64,000 nucleotides of DNA from Kitagawia praeruptora (Eukaryota > Streptophyta > Magnoliopsida > Apiales > Apiaceae): positions 126,654,001 through 126,718,000 of the forward strand of contig CM075346.1 of assembly GCA_037693485.1 (NCBI GenBank). The letters run 5' to 3'. Position numbers and translations under genes: made by a program. Numbering within the stretch: position 1 is the first letter of the stretch; the number at the start of each line of letters is the position of its first letter. Below are positions 11,388-22,190 of this stretch, in pieces. A model generated the notes under the pieces. The model made no database searches. It was given only the letters and a program-made list of their open reading frames with translations, and had not been told where the DNA came from.

Positions 11388-12131
11388 TTTTTTTTGAAGA
11401 ACAAAGGTGCTAATTCATTAATAAAAAGTCATACGGCATCTACACCAATGATCGAGTCGAACAAACTGAAAATTGCAATCGCCTGTTCTCCTGAAGAGAC
11501 AGTTAAACGATATTTTGAAGATAACGTATATACAAATACAAGTATCCGCTTCGTGCATCCTCGTTGTATTACTGGTACCCACTTCAACATGCCCCGATGG
11601 AGCTATCGTTTGAGCTATCGACCAACACTGCAATTCCATACGAAATTTCATCACTAAATCAGGACCCCGCTCACAATCAAGAAGCGAAAACAAAGCTCTC
11701 ACAAAGAAGAGAAATCAAACTCTCACAACGGAGAGAACCCAATCAATACAAACCCACCGAATAACAACCTAAAAATACAAAAGAAAATACAAAAAACTTA
11801 GATCTGCCAATCGAAAGCACAGATAGGCGGTTAACTCTCGAAATCCAATAAGCTCCGCTTGAATCGAAGAAGAAAGAAAACCAGAAGCTCCGATTATGTA
11901 GATTTAGAAAAACAATCCAAAGTAAAATTATAGGATAAAATCCTTACCCACAAAGGGAGATTATTGAAACAAACAAATTAAAACAAGATAAAGAAACGAA
12001 TTTGGGGCTTTCCACCGGAAAAACTGGTGGAAGCCCCGCCGGAAAATGTGCAGAGAAGAGGGAGAAGACGGTGAGGGGGAGAGAAAAAGGGAGAAGGGTG
12101 AGAGAACAGAACGAAGATTGTTTTGAAAAAC
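11388..12131 (-). mobile_element. Non-autonomous non-LTR retroposon (LINE-derived)
   Basis: On the minus strand the element ends in a poly-A tail (plus-strand T run at 11388-11395). It is flanked by a perfect 14-bp duplication AATCCTTCGTGTTT (11374-11387, 12132-12145), the mark of target-primed reverse transcription. The 744-bp body starts with a CT-rich leader and a TTTTCCGGCGGGG / CCGGTGGAAAGCCCC region and ends TATTAATGAATTAGCACC...TTCTTC before the tail. No endonuclease or reverse transcriptase is encoded. The copy at 32673 has the same architecture and a similar 3' end. Confidence 0.8.
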
Positions 12132-12149
12132 AATCCTTCGTGTTTAGTA

Positions 12150-12797
12150 CTTCCTCTGTCTCTTAAAACATTTCCTGTTTACTAAATTGGGACTATCAAA
12201 ATACTCTTCCCCTTTCTATTTTAAGCCATAAACAATAATATTCAATACCCACTAATCCACCCACTACTCCTTAAAAACAATATTCAATATTCACTACTCC
12301 ACCCACTACTCCTTACAAAATAATATTCAATACCCACTATCCACCCACTACTCTTTAAAAACTATATTCAATACTCACTACTCCACCCACTATTCCTTAA
12401 AAACAATATTCAATACCCACTAATTCTTAAAAACAATACTCCCTCCGTTTCGGAAAGTTTTTCCTGTTTTGACTTTTGTTCCTGTTCATTGTAAGCGCTT
12501 GACTACTAATTTACGCATAATTTATAAGATAAAATATAGTCATGAGTGATCTTGTTTGATTCGTATTTGTGAGTACTTTAATACAGTGAAGTTTTTATAT
12601 TTAAAACTAACACGAAATTAAAAATATTAACGATCAAAAGTGTGCGTTGGCAAACGTGATAAAGCAAACAGGAAAATCTTTTAGGAACGGAGGGAGTATT
12701 CAATACCCACTACTCCATAAAAAACAATATTCATTATCAATTGTCTTAAAACCCGTGTTTTCAGTTAAACGGGAAAAGAATAAAGAGACGGAGGTAG
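12150..12797. mobile_element. Stowaway-type MITE with internal tandem repeats
   Basis: Bounded by CTTCCTCTGTCTC and the inverse of CTACCTCCGTCTC with TA on both sides. About 12230-12436 holds roughly five direct copies of a 42-50 bp unit containing AATATTCAATACCCACTA and CCACCCACTACTCCTT, with one more partial unit after the nested element. The MITE at 12439 has inserted in its right part. Confidence 0.75.
12439..12696. mobile_element. Stowaway MITE nested in another Stowaway
   Basis: 258 bp bounded by CTCCCTCCGTTTCGG and GGAACGGAGGGAG, with TA at 12437-12438 and 12697-12698. It is clearly homologous to the MITE at 2210 over its whole length. It interrupts the tandem-repeat MITE at 12150-12797 and is therefore younger. 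Confidence 0.87.
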
Positions 12798-12876
12798 TAG
12801 TAAAGATTTTTTGGAAATAATCGGTGTAATTAAGCTTGTTCATAGGATTTTTCAAATAACCATGTTTTTAACTATA

Positions 12877-13212
12877 CTAGCTTATATCTCGTGCAAAATA
12901 CGGGTTACTTTTAAATATTTTTAAAATTATATGATTAAACAAAATAGGGTTTATAATTTATAACAAAATTAATTTAACTTTTTAAAATTATTTAATAAAT
13001 CACATGTATTGTTTAGAACTAATAATATAAAATCTTAATTTAAATTTGTTATTGACGGGATTCGAACCGGGATTTAAATATAGAATATTCCTTATTATTA
13101 GATCTAACGGTTATCATCTATCTACTAAATATCTAACGATCACTATTATTTTAAATGGTTGAACCAAACAACCAAATTATATCCCTGTTTGCTTATTATA
13201 TATTAGTATAGA
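12877..13212 (-). mobile_element. Short non-autonomous Helitron
   Basis: Read on the minus strand, it starts TC (A|TCTATACTAATATATAATAAG) and ends with a small hairpin, CCCGTATTTTGCACGAG, followed by ATATAAGCTAG|T. TC start, hairpin, CTAG end and an A|T insertion site without target duplication are the Helitron signature. 336 bp, no coding capacity. Motif GGGATTCGAACCGGGAT occurs inside. Confidence 0.75.
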
Positions 13213-13439
13213 TGTACATAGATTTTTATTATATTTTATTAATGATTGTAAGATGTGGTGTGATATTTTTGGGTTTATATTAGTGATTGCAAATTAGTTT
13301 TAATTTTAAAGGTAATATGTTTTAGTTAGAAAACAAATATTAATGTTTGTAAGATATGTTACAATTTTAGGTGTTTATAAAAGGTAATTTCTATTAAAAG
13401 TAAATATTAAAAAGTCAATCGGCTAATAACTATTTATTA

Positions 13440-13577
13440 CAGTATATTATTATAAATAATAATTAAGTAAGGATAATTAAGTAAAATAACATGTTTTATT
13501 AGTTAAGGGTAAATACGTAAAATCAACAGGTACCGAACAATCAAACTTTTAATGTTTTGATTTTTATATAATAGTAT
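13440..13577 (-). mobile_element. Helitron-like 5' end fragment
   Basis: AAGGGTAAATACGTAAAATC, GGTACCGAACAATCAAACTT and TTTATATAATAGTATAAA repeat the terminal sequence of the block ending at 2022. This copy has lost the exact TC start through mutation. No 3' end was identified. Confidence 0.45.
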
Positions 13578-14146
13578 AAATTTTAATAAGAGATCTCAAA
13601 ATTACATTGTATATTGGCGGCCAATTTGAGTGTTAGTGATTTTCTGCACTAACATGGACATGGAATTTGTAAATATCTTTTTAATTTTTTACTTTTAAAT
13701 AAAAACACAGGCATTGAACTTTTATTTTGAAAAGTAATTTATTAAGCATTTTAAAATACATGTAAAAAAACTCAAAATGATATGCACAACTGTTTTAGCA
13801 AATTCCTTTAATGCTATTTTAGTATTTTGCAAGAAAACATTTTGAAAGATTGTGCTGAAACAGTGAAACCGATGGATTGACATTTAACACAAAATTACAA
13901 ATGCCAAAAATTAAAATATAAAAAAATGCTGTAGTTTTAGCTTTAGGGTTGAAGTCGATATTGTTTGTGGGGCCTATTGATATAATCGACCTTTGAAGAT
14001 ACCTAAGGTGGCAATTTAAATAATTCGAGTTTTACCTACAAACCGTTCAGTGTGCAAGCCGTGTGTGTGGATAACAAAACCTTTATTTGTCTTCACATCA
14101 ACTGATTGTGTTAAAAAACTTATTCATGACAAATTACTCATCAATA

Positions 14147-14408
14147 CCATACAATTCGATAATCGATATAAATTGGTTGAGGTATCAATTTAAGATTAAT
14201 CGAAAATTCGGGATTAATCGGAAGGATTAATTGGAGTATTAATTGAATATTATAATAATATTTAATATATTAGTCTAATTTATAATTAAACATATCATTT
14301 TAAATAAATTAATAGGATTAATCGAATTTCAAAAATCGAATCAATTAACTACTTATAGAAAATTAATCGGGGATTAATCGGTTGAATCGGAAATTTTTAG
14401 AACCGTGA
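14147..14408 (-). mobile_element. MITE, CATGGTT family, copy B
   Basis: Inverse orientation relative to copy A and more diverged. GATTAATCGGGGATTAATCG-type units flank the core TATTATAATAATATTTAATA, and it ends TTTTTAGAACCGTGAT. Termini are degraded. Confidence 0.7.
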
Positions 14409-14719
14409 TCAATACAAGTAAATTGAAGGTGATGTCAATCAAACAATTTAAAAATATTCATGATTGTGTCTGTATCACTCTTTGCATATGTGTTACTATG
14501 ATGATCTCGACTTACCTCAAATTCACATGTGTCAAATTTAAATTTATTATACTATGTCAAGTTAAGGATCGAATGTAAATTTTTATAGTCGGATTTTGAA
14601 AAATATTTCGATTTCAATTTGATATCATTTTTATTTTTTTATTTTGGATCTTAAGTTTGCCATCGTTATTAAAATATGCTAAGCGGCTTGGCCTCCGGAA
14701 TCTATACCTTATTAACTTC

Positions 14720-15125
14720 GAGGGTGTTTGGCTTAACTTAAAAATTGTTACTTATCACTTAAAGTGCTACTTACTCACTTTAAGTGAAAAGTGATATTTT
14801 TCACTTAAAGTTAGGTGTATCTGTTTGGCTAATTCCACTTAAAGTAAATTTATTTTTAAAAAATTAATTAAGAAAAAAAGAAATTTAAATTTTTTTGAAA
14901 GTATAAAATACAAATATATGCAAAGAATACAATACAAGTTAAAAGGTGACTCAAATACATAAAAATTGATATGAGAAAAAAAATAAGTGGAAAAAAAGTA
15001 CCTCCAAGGTACTTTTTTTTTTTGAACTAAAACTAACTTTAAGTGGAAAAATTTAAGGTTAGACAAACAGCACGAAATCACTTTAAGTAGATAAAAAAAA
15101 ATTTTAAGGGGGGCCAAACGGGCTC
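14720..15125. mobile_element. 406-bp PIF/Harbinger-like MITE, copy 1
   Basis: Terminal inverted repeats GAGGGTGTTTGGC and GAGCCCGTTTGGCC, flanked by a 3-bp duplication TTC (14717-14719, 15126-15128). The copy at 24869-25274 has the same length and almost the same sequence; the one difference I saw is a G in an A-run near 14872. It contains inner palindromes (CACTTTAAGTG). An open frame of 92 aa inside is low-complexity and not regarded as a gene. Confidence 0.82.
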
Positions 15126-15380
15126 TTCATATGTTCCCGCAAAAGTCCTATGTGATTTTTGTTTGAGCTTAGAGAATTGTAAATAGCATCATTAATAGTT
15201 AAGCTTCGTGTTTATGAAGTGTCAAACCAAGTCGATGAGTAATTTTACATTTGTTTATATTATCCCCTTTTAGTCCCTTCGCTCTCGAGAAAAAGTAAAT
15301 ATCACACATCAATCTATCTTTTCCATTGAGCTTTATTAGGTCGATATATGGTTGTTGATAACGTTACCTTAATTTTATAA

Positions 15381-15978
15381 GGGTAATGCTAAACATAGCC
15401 TATGGTTAAGCATTTATTTAAGTGGATAAATGTATTTAATATATCAATTTTGTACTTAATACATCAATTTTGTACGAATATTAATATAATTATTTACTCC
15501 TTCCGTCCCATAATACAAGTCTCTTTTGAGAGAATTTTTTTCCCCATAATACATGTCCATTTTCAATTTTCAATTTTCAATATAAATTTGTGATAATTTT
15601 CCTAAACTACCCTTTTTGAAAATTGTATAGCAATTGATGAGTAATGACCAAGAGTATAAAATAGCTCATGTTTTTAAAAGTCAATGCATTTATAATGGGC
15701 ATAAGAGGAAATATATCATCTAATTAATGTTTTCTTAATATGCGTAATTTTTTCAAAAGAGACTTGTATTGTGGGACGGAGGGAGTAACAATTTGGGATG
15801 TTTTTATTAGTGAAAATTAATGTGAATGCAAGGGGGTCCACTATTATTACTTGGGAAATCAAATAATGATGTAAAGAAACATTGAAAAACCAAAAATCAA
15901 TTAAAGAACTAATAACAAATGTTGAAAACATGAGAACATTTAATGCTTAACCATAGCCCTTAGGGCTATGGTTAGCAT
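15381..15978. mobile_element. Long-TIR MITE interrupted by a Stowaway
   Basis: Left end GGGTAATGCTAAACATAGCC, then TATGGTTAAGCATT. The right end carries the inverse: AATGCTTAACCATAGCCC and GGGCTATGGTTAGCAT. TTTATAA flanks both sides (7-8 bp). The centre is occupied by the Stowaway copy at 15497-15785. Confidence 0.65.
15497..15785. mobile_element. Stowaway MITE, second subfamily
   Basis: 289 bp with inverted ends CTCCTTCCGTCCCATAATAC and the inverse of CTCCCTCCGTCCCACAATAC, extending to AAGTCTCTTTTGA, and TA on both sides. The internal sequence differs from the 2210/12439/24707 group. Confidence 0.85.
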
Positions 15979-16129
15979 TTTATAAAACTAACTTTAAAGA
16001 TTTAAAGTTAAGGCGCTAACTCGGAAGGATAATGTTACAGTAGCTGTAAAACAAATACCTGAGAGAAACAGAGCACACGAACTGTGGTTAAACTTAAAAT
16101 TATTATTTATAATTTAAAATTGTCAATAT

Positions 16130-16905
16130 TTGTGGAAAAATGTCTAAAATACTCATTTTTTACTATACATTTACTGAAATACCCATGCACAAAAACAGGT
16201 GCCCAAATTACCCATGAGATACTGTAGCAACTCCCTCCCGTTCAATCTCTCCGTCTCCGTCATCTCTCGTGCCAAAATCAATTTTGGAGGTTTCTAATCT
16301 AGGGTTTATATGCTTTAAAAGTGGTATGGTTGTGCAGATCGTTGAAAGGTGATTCCAGTGACGTATAATACGTGAACGGAGGATGAACGGAGAGGGTCAA
16401 ACGAAGTTCATCGGAAGACAACGAACAAATCCAAAAAAAAATGAACTAAGCTCCTCGGTGTTGTAAATTCGGCGAAACAAATGGTTTGAACTTGGTGTAA
16501 TCATGTAGATCGTCGAAAAACAATTCGATTGGTGTATAATACGCTATGGGAAAGTGTCTGTAACGGAGCGTGGTCGGATTTTCATTTTTTTGGCAAAAAT
16601 CGCCTCAAAATCGCCATTGCTGGGAGAGCTCGCGTAAATCTGAGGAAAAGTGACAGATGACGTAAGCATACGTCATCAGGCATGTCACAGATGTGTGACA
16701 CCTGATGCGCCATACAAAAATACGTATCTCAACGATATTATAAGCGTAACCCACTCTTTACTCCTCTGTCATAGACGTATCCCACCATTTACTCCTTTGT
16801 ATAGGCGTATTCGAGAATATTTCTCTATCATAAGCGTATCTAGTGGGTATTTTGGGCACGCAGCGCAAATTTTGGGCATGTTAGTTATCAAACAATAAAA
16901 AGTGG
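16130..16905. mobile_element. Probable Mutator-like element, no coding capacity
   Basis: AAATGTCTAAAATACTCATT at the left resembles the inverted right end GAGTGTCCTAACTACCCACT. Both sides carry tracts of the type 'aaatacccat' / 'gggtattttgggca' in opposite orientation. CAATATTTG (left) and CAATATGTTTG (right) may be an eroded target duplication. Between them is a moderately GC-rich stretch (16220-16640) without an identifiable frame. Confidence 0.4.
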
Positions 16906-17194
16906 GTAGTTAGGACACTCAACCAATATGTTTGAATAATTTTACGTTATGGGTAACTTGTGAATTATTAAAAATGTAAACATAAAAATAAATTCAATAA
17001 ATTATATATTTAAATAATAATATTAATTTTATCAAATAAAATTTTTAAAAACAAAATAAATTTTATTTGAAAAAGTACCTAATACCAACTTTAAAATTTA
17101 AATTGTTTTAATTTTTGGTTTTAAAGCCGGTTGTCAAACGGACTTCAAAGTCTTTACAGTTAAGTTTTGTTATGATTTTCGTTCATATTTTTAA

Positions 17195-17416
17195 GAGTAA
17201 AGTGCACTTTGTGTACCTGAACTTTGGCCAAAACACCATTTGAAATACCATGTTTTAAAATCTATCATTTGAAATATTGAACAAACAATTTACTTAAAAT
17301 TAGTGTATTGCCGTCTATTTGTTTGCAACGCCGTTAAATCTTTAGGGGCAAAACAGTCTTTTCATTAAGTTTTCTTATTTCAACTTTTCCAGATACAGAG
17401 TATAGCCATACACACA

Positions 17417-17453
<37 letters not shown>

Positions 17454-18314
17454 CCACGAGACGCGTAACCAGTTCCTGAAAATATAACCTCTGTTTTTCC
17501 AAATCCATCTTTCTCTAAGACAGTGTACGCTGCACATCTATTTGAGCATCAAACAGCTTTATTTTATATCAATGGTTACAGGGTCACTGACGTAGCCAAG
17601 AAAAGGGTAAATGTTCATATAAAAAGGGCTATGAATTTGGGAGAAGAATTGCAAAAGTGGTTTCATATAGGAAAGAACAGTGTCCTTAAAAACACCATCA
17701 GACGGAGGGTAAGAAACAGTTGCAGAATGTGGGCTTGAAACTTCAACTTGCTTAGCCAAATTCAATCTTTCTAGAGCATTGTAAACATTTTTAAATGCTG
17801 GAAGCAATGCTTCCATGATTCCTTCATCACCACTTCCCAATATTTCATTTCCAACAGCTACTCGAATTTTCGTGCCAGGAACAAATGCTTCCACATTTTC
17901 TTTGACCCAAGTCATTGCACGATTCATAGTAAATCCATATGCAATGAACATAGTAATTCAGCGTGATTAGAATCAAAACCCCCAAATTCGACACCATGAC
18001 TCGACTCACACGCACACACAAACATACTACATATACACACACACACACAACCCACACATACACACCACCACAGCTTACACATCCACACGCTGCATAGAAG
18101 AAATCGACCATAGTTAACTTAAAGAACTTAAGCTCAGTTCGAAATTTAAGGAAGCAACAGATTTTGTTGGTAACAGAGCTTTACCAGCGGAAGAAAAGAG
18201 TGAATAGAAAGGGAGAGAGACAAAGGTGAGGGAGAGAGTGAGCTTAAACGAGAGAAATTTTCCGGGAGAGAGAGAAAGCTATGCGGGAGAGGTATTGAGA
18301 GATAGAGATAGAGA

Positions 18315-18349
<35 letters not shown>

Positions 18350-18688
18350 ACTCTCTAGAAAAACCCAGAGACAACGAGTGTACAGAAGAAGGGAGGAAGC
18401 TGTGAGCCATTTTCTGGTATTCGAGTAAATTAGGGTTTGCAATTAGAAACTAGTCTTCAATTGGGGATGGGCTGCTGTATATACTGCTGCAATTCAAAGC
18501 CTGCGCAAAAAGCTAACTGGAAAAGTCTTTTTTACCCCTTGCCATTTAACAGCGTTAGTGACAAATAGACGGTAGTACACGAAGTGTAAATAAGTAGATT
18601 ATTTTGTATTGCCCGTGATAGATTTTAAAATATGGTATTTCAAGTGGTGTCTTGACCAAAGTTCAGGTACACAAAGTGCACTTTACTC
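17195..18688. mobile_element. Pack-MULE carrying a glucanase gene fragment
   Basis: Long inverted termini: GAGTAAAGTGCACTTTGTGT at the left and the same sequence inverted at 18688, continuing with indels for about 150 bp (TACCTGAACTTTGG, ATACCATGTTTTAAAATCTA, GACGGCAATAC-like). A perfect 9-bp duplication TATTTTTAA flanks it (17186-17194, 18689-18697). The 1.2-kb interior is not transposase but cellular-gene sequence on the minus strand (see 17559-18440). A (TA)n tract lies at 17421-17451 and a (GA)n tract at 18310-18346. Confidence 0.9.
17559..18000 (-). pseudogene. GH17 glucan endo-1,3-beta-glucosidase fragment
   Basis: The frame from about 17930 to 17559 encodes AMTWVKENVEAFVPGTKIRV, AVGNEILGSGDE, FKNVYNALERLNLAKQVEVS, SYPPSDGVFKDTVLSYMKPL and LLQFFSQIHSPFYMNIYPF. 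This is the middle of a plant beta-1,3-glucanase barrel, including the conserved VGNE whose Glu is the usual acid catalyst. The N-terminal and C-terminal parts are missing. Upstream (18120-18440) is a CT-rich stretch that looks like the parent gene's leader. An ATG near 17996 opens a hydrophobic start (MVSNLGVLILITL) that is out of frame with the barrel piece. So promoter-side and internal pieces were joined with loss of the sequence between, and the product cannot be active. Whether it is transcribed is unknown. Confidence 0.85.
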
Positions 18689-18767
18689 TATTTTTAATAG
18701 CAAATTACGGTTTTGAGACAACAAACAATCAACTCTGATCAGTGATCACATACGAAGGCGCGTATAA

Positions 18768-19140
18768 GAGCAAGTCCAACAATGTCCTAAATATTGTACT
18801 AAATCAATATTTAGGACATTTAGTCACTTTTTATATTCCAACAATGTCCTAGTGATGCCTTAAAACATCAGGACATCCATCTCATGCCCTTTATTTAATG
18901 CACATCAATACTTGTCCTAAATCATTTTTAACAATAAAAAATTAACTTCTCTCCTTTTCTACACTTCTTTCTCCTCTTTTTTTTTCTCTTCCCTCCAATT
19001 CTAATTTAAATATATTTTATAAGGCACAAGTATAAGGCATATTGTTGGAATTGATACACGAAAATCATGACTTAAATCACTAGGTTACTATATTTTATTA
19101 TATTTATAGGGCACCAGCTAAGATTTTGTTGGATTTGCTC
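18768..19140. mobile_element. Tourist / PIF-Harbinger MITE
   Basis: 373 bp with termini GAGCAAGTCCAACAATG and the inverse of GAGCAAATCCAACAA, and a 3-bp TAA duplication at 18765-18767 and 19141-19143. Such GAGCAWRTCCAACA ends are common in plant Tourist elements. Confidence 0.88.
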
Positions 19141-19479
19141 TAACCATTTGATGTTATGCCTTAGAGAGTGACTAAATCAAAATTATTATAATTTCGGAGT
19201 AGACATTGATAAACAAAAGAAAGAAGTGAGATAAATAAAACAATAAAAAAAATCAATAATCATGATTTTTTTATGTTTTGAAACCAACATATCATAATCA
19301 TTATGTTTAATTCTAAATTAACCTATCCCAAATCAAATCAATATACCATGATAAGTAAAAGAGAGAAAAATAAAAATAAAATTTTATTATGATAAATTTG
19401 TTCTCGATTTATACAATTAATAATTATTAAAAAATAATAAAAAATTCTACGAATGATCTATTATAATAATGATATTATA

Positions 19480-19482
<3 letters not shown>

Positions 19483-19541
<59 letters not shown>
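19483..19541. repeat. (AAT)n microsatellite
   Basis: About 15 uninterrupted AAT/ATA triplets followed by the inverse TTATTATTATTAT, so the tract can fold on itself. Confidence 0.95.
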
Positions 19542-19543
<2 letters not shown>

Positions 19544-19889
19544 AGTGTGCAAATTTGAAGCTTACAATTTACATGTGACTGGTTTTCTTCCTTTTTTAAG
19601 AAAAAACAACAAAAATTAGAATCTTTTAAAATAATATTCGAATTAAGAATTTCGTAGCCCAGGTATACTCCATCTAAATGGTTTAGGCAGATTATCACTA
19701 ATACATTAAAACATTAAAACTGCATGTGTTAAAGTTTAAATCATTAGTATATTATATTTGGTTAGGTTGAATCAAAAGAAAAAGTATGAAATAATATTTG
19801 AAGTAAAAATGAGTAAAATTTCAAAAAATAATTTCATTATCGATTTATGAAACCCTTTTGATTCCTAAGTGGGGTGGCTGACTAGCTAA

Positions 19890-20396
19890 GTGGGTGTTTG
19901 GGGTATCTTAAAAAATGTAGCTTATGACTTATAAGCACTTATGTCATATAAGTGATAAGTAGAGCATAACTTATAAGTCAGTAAAATGTTTGGTAAATCA
20001 GAACTTATAATCAGTAAACTGTTTGGCTAAATCAGAACTTATAAGTTAACTTTTTTCTATAATTTTCAAAATATTTGTTTTTTATATTTAACAATGGATG
20101 TCAATGAATAGATCTTGATGAGTAGAGAAATTTGAGATATACATATCAATTTTCTAATGAATGGATCGAGAGATATATGATTTTGAAGATTTGAAGGATA
20201 TTATATATTGCGTATATCGAGAAATAAGTTATAAGCATAAGTTGAATGTTAGGATTTCCTAACATTCAACTTATGGGATTATAAGTGATAAGTTGAGCCA
20301 AAACTTATTTTGGCAAACACCCTCCATAAGTGCTTATGGCCTTATAAGGCATAAGTTACCCTATTTAAGACGAAACAAACAGGCACTAAATAGGAA
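19890..20396. mobile_element. PIF/Harbinger-like MITE, 507 bp
   Basis: Ends GTGGGTGTTTGG and the inverse of GTGCCTGTTTG, with a TAA duplication at 19887-19889 and 20397-20399. The subterminal parts carry repeated CTTATAAGCACTTATG / CATAAGTGCTTATGGCC motifs in inverted orientation. It resembles the 406-bp elements only in the termini. Confidence 0.75.
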
Positions 20397-21687
20397 ATGT
20401 CACGTTTTTGAGTGCTGAATCAAAGCCTCGTAAGTTTGGTCATAGTTTGAAATTTTCTTCACACTACAGTACTGACCTTGACTTGGAACGCAGCCGCATC
20501 GGCGGCTCATCAACACGAGATCAGATGTATCATGTATGTGTGTACCCTTAATTAATCGCTCTCACCATTTAACCCAAAAACATTAGCAAATCCCGTGAAA
20601 TTTAGGTTGATATCGTTCTGTTCTCGGCAGAATGTTAATTATGTTGAACTTAACTAATTAACAGACAGCTGATAAACTAAAAGTAAAGTTAGTTTCAGTA
20701 CTCGTACTAACGTTTTAATTTTATTATTCATAATTTTAATATTTACTTGTTAATTAGTAAAAAAAATTAATTTTAAAAAAATAATAAAAATACAATAACA
20801 CGTATTTGATATTATTCATAGTGATAGTTTTTTTGCTTGTATATTGAAAATATATAATAACTTTTTAAATTTAATATGTTGTTGACGAGAATTAAATCTT
20901 GAAATTTCTGGAGTAGTTTATAATAAAAAATAAATGTTTAACAATAATATGGTAAAAATAGATATTATAAATTTTTAACTAAAATATGTTGTTAACGGAA
21001 ATCGAACCTTGAACTTTAGTAGTAGTTTATAAGATGATATAATTGTTTAATAATAATATATTATTGAATATAAGAGTATTTATATATTATAAAAGAATAT
21101 TTTTTTGGTATTATATCCGTTCTTTTTTATTTATCTTTTTTATGACTTATTATTAATGGATCATTTTCTCTTAAAAAAAAGATCTTATAATCTAAGTGTA
21201 TCAAACCAACAAATCACCAAATATATCTTATTAATAGTATATAGTATGGAAGGGGACCCCGAAAACAAAAGTGTGTGAGTGAAAATTTTTAAATTTTAAG
21301 TTGGTATATTCCTATTTAGAATAAAAAATTTAAGATTTTTTTCAGATTAATAAACACACATATAATCACCTTATATTTAACAAAAATTGAATCTTCGACA
21401 TCTGATAAAAAAAGTGATATCAAAAGCAAGGAAAATATTGGTATACCAAAATGAAAGGTAAACTTTAGACTTTATTATTTCATTTATCATTTTAGCCAAT
21501 TATTTTTTAATACTAAATAATAAATTGTGTCTAATCTTTTAGCTTTTATTTTTGTACTAAATTTTTAATGAAATGAATCCAATTCGATAGGCACACTGCA
21601 TATTTTTTCCAATGAATTTATCGCAAATCAAACTGACGCATAATGATTATAATCTTCTAAGCCTGCACGCTTTGCTAGTTCTACCCC
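20397..21687. other. AT-rich intergenic stretch
   Basis: No gene seen. Two diverged direct copies of about 110 bp lie at about 20872 and 20983, sharing TAATATGTTGTTGACGAGAA-type sequence and GTAGTTTATAA. Their GTTGACGG...ATTCGAACC-like motif recurs inside the Helitron at 12877, so they may be Helitron remnants. A short 3' end like that of the retroposon family lies at 21142-21180. Confidence 0.4.
21142..21180 (+). mobile_element. Retroposon 3' end with poly-A
   Basis: TGACTTATTATTAATGGATC, then TTTTCTCTT and eight A. The retroposon at 32673 ends with GGCTTATTATTAATGGATCC, CTTCC, TTC and 13 A. No target duplication was found, so the length of the 5' part is unknown. Confidence 0.4.
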
Positions 21688-22190
21688 TGAAAATCGGTAA
21701 TCGGTATAAATCGGTTGAGATACCGATTTAAGATTAATTGGGTAATCGAGGATTAATCGGAAAGATTAATCGGAGTACTAATCGGATATTATAATAATAT
21801 TTAATATATTAGTTTAATTTACAATTAAACATATCATTTTAAATAAATTGGGAAATTCTCAATGGTACCCTTGTACTTTTGGCTTTTGCCAATGGTACCC
21901 TTTTCCCGTTGGTACCCTTCATTATTCAACTGACAAGGGTACCATTGAGAATTTCAGATACTAACATTTTGGTTGATATAGTGGTATTTCATGGAAAAGT
22001 CAAAAATACAAGGGTACCACTCGTAAGTCAAAAACACGAAATGGCACCACTTGGAAAAGTCAATAACAGAAGGGCACCAATGAGAATTTCCCTAAATAAA
22101 TTCACAGGATTAATCGGATTTCAAAAATCGAATCGATTGTTTACCTTACAGAGGATTAATCGACTAAATCGGGGATTTTTAGAACCATGG
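21688..22190 (-). mobile_element. MITE, CATGGTT family, copy C (interrupted)
   Basis: Begins GAAAATCGGTAATCGGTATA and ends TTTTTAGAACCATGG, inverse to copy A. The element at 21850-22092 sits within it and splits the AAATAAATT...CACAGGATTAATCGG part. Confidence 0.75.
21850..22092. mobile_element. Mutator-like MITE nested in copy C
   Basis: 243 bp, ends GGGAAATTCTCAATGGTACC and the inverse of GGGAAATTCTCATTGGTGCC, flanked by a 10-bp duplication TAAATAAATT (21840-21849, 22093-22102). Several more GGTACCCTT/AAGGGTACC units occur inside. The target is unambiguous because copies A and E show the uninterrupted sequence. Confidence 0.88.

Noticed and set aside
14839..15117. Identical 92-aa frame present at two loci (also 24988-25266)
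   Set aside because: Identity comes from the recent MITE duplication; composition is low-complexity Phe/Leu/Lys and spans the inverted ends.
17195..18688. Native GH17 pseudogene rather than captured fragment
   Set aside because: The fragment lies exactly between long inverted ends with a perfect 9-bp duplication, which a native relic would not show.
19483..19541. CRISPR-like or other spaced repeat arrays
   Set aside because: No array with regular repeat-spacer structure; this is a plant nuclear region and the arrays seen are microsatellites or minisatellites.
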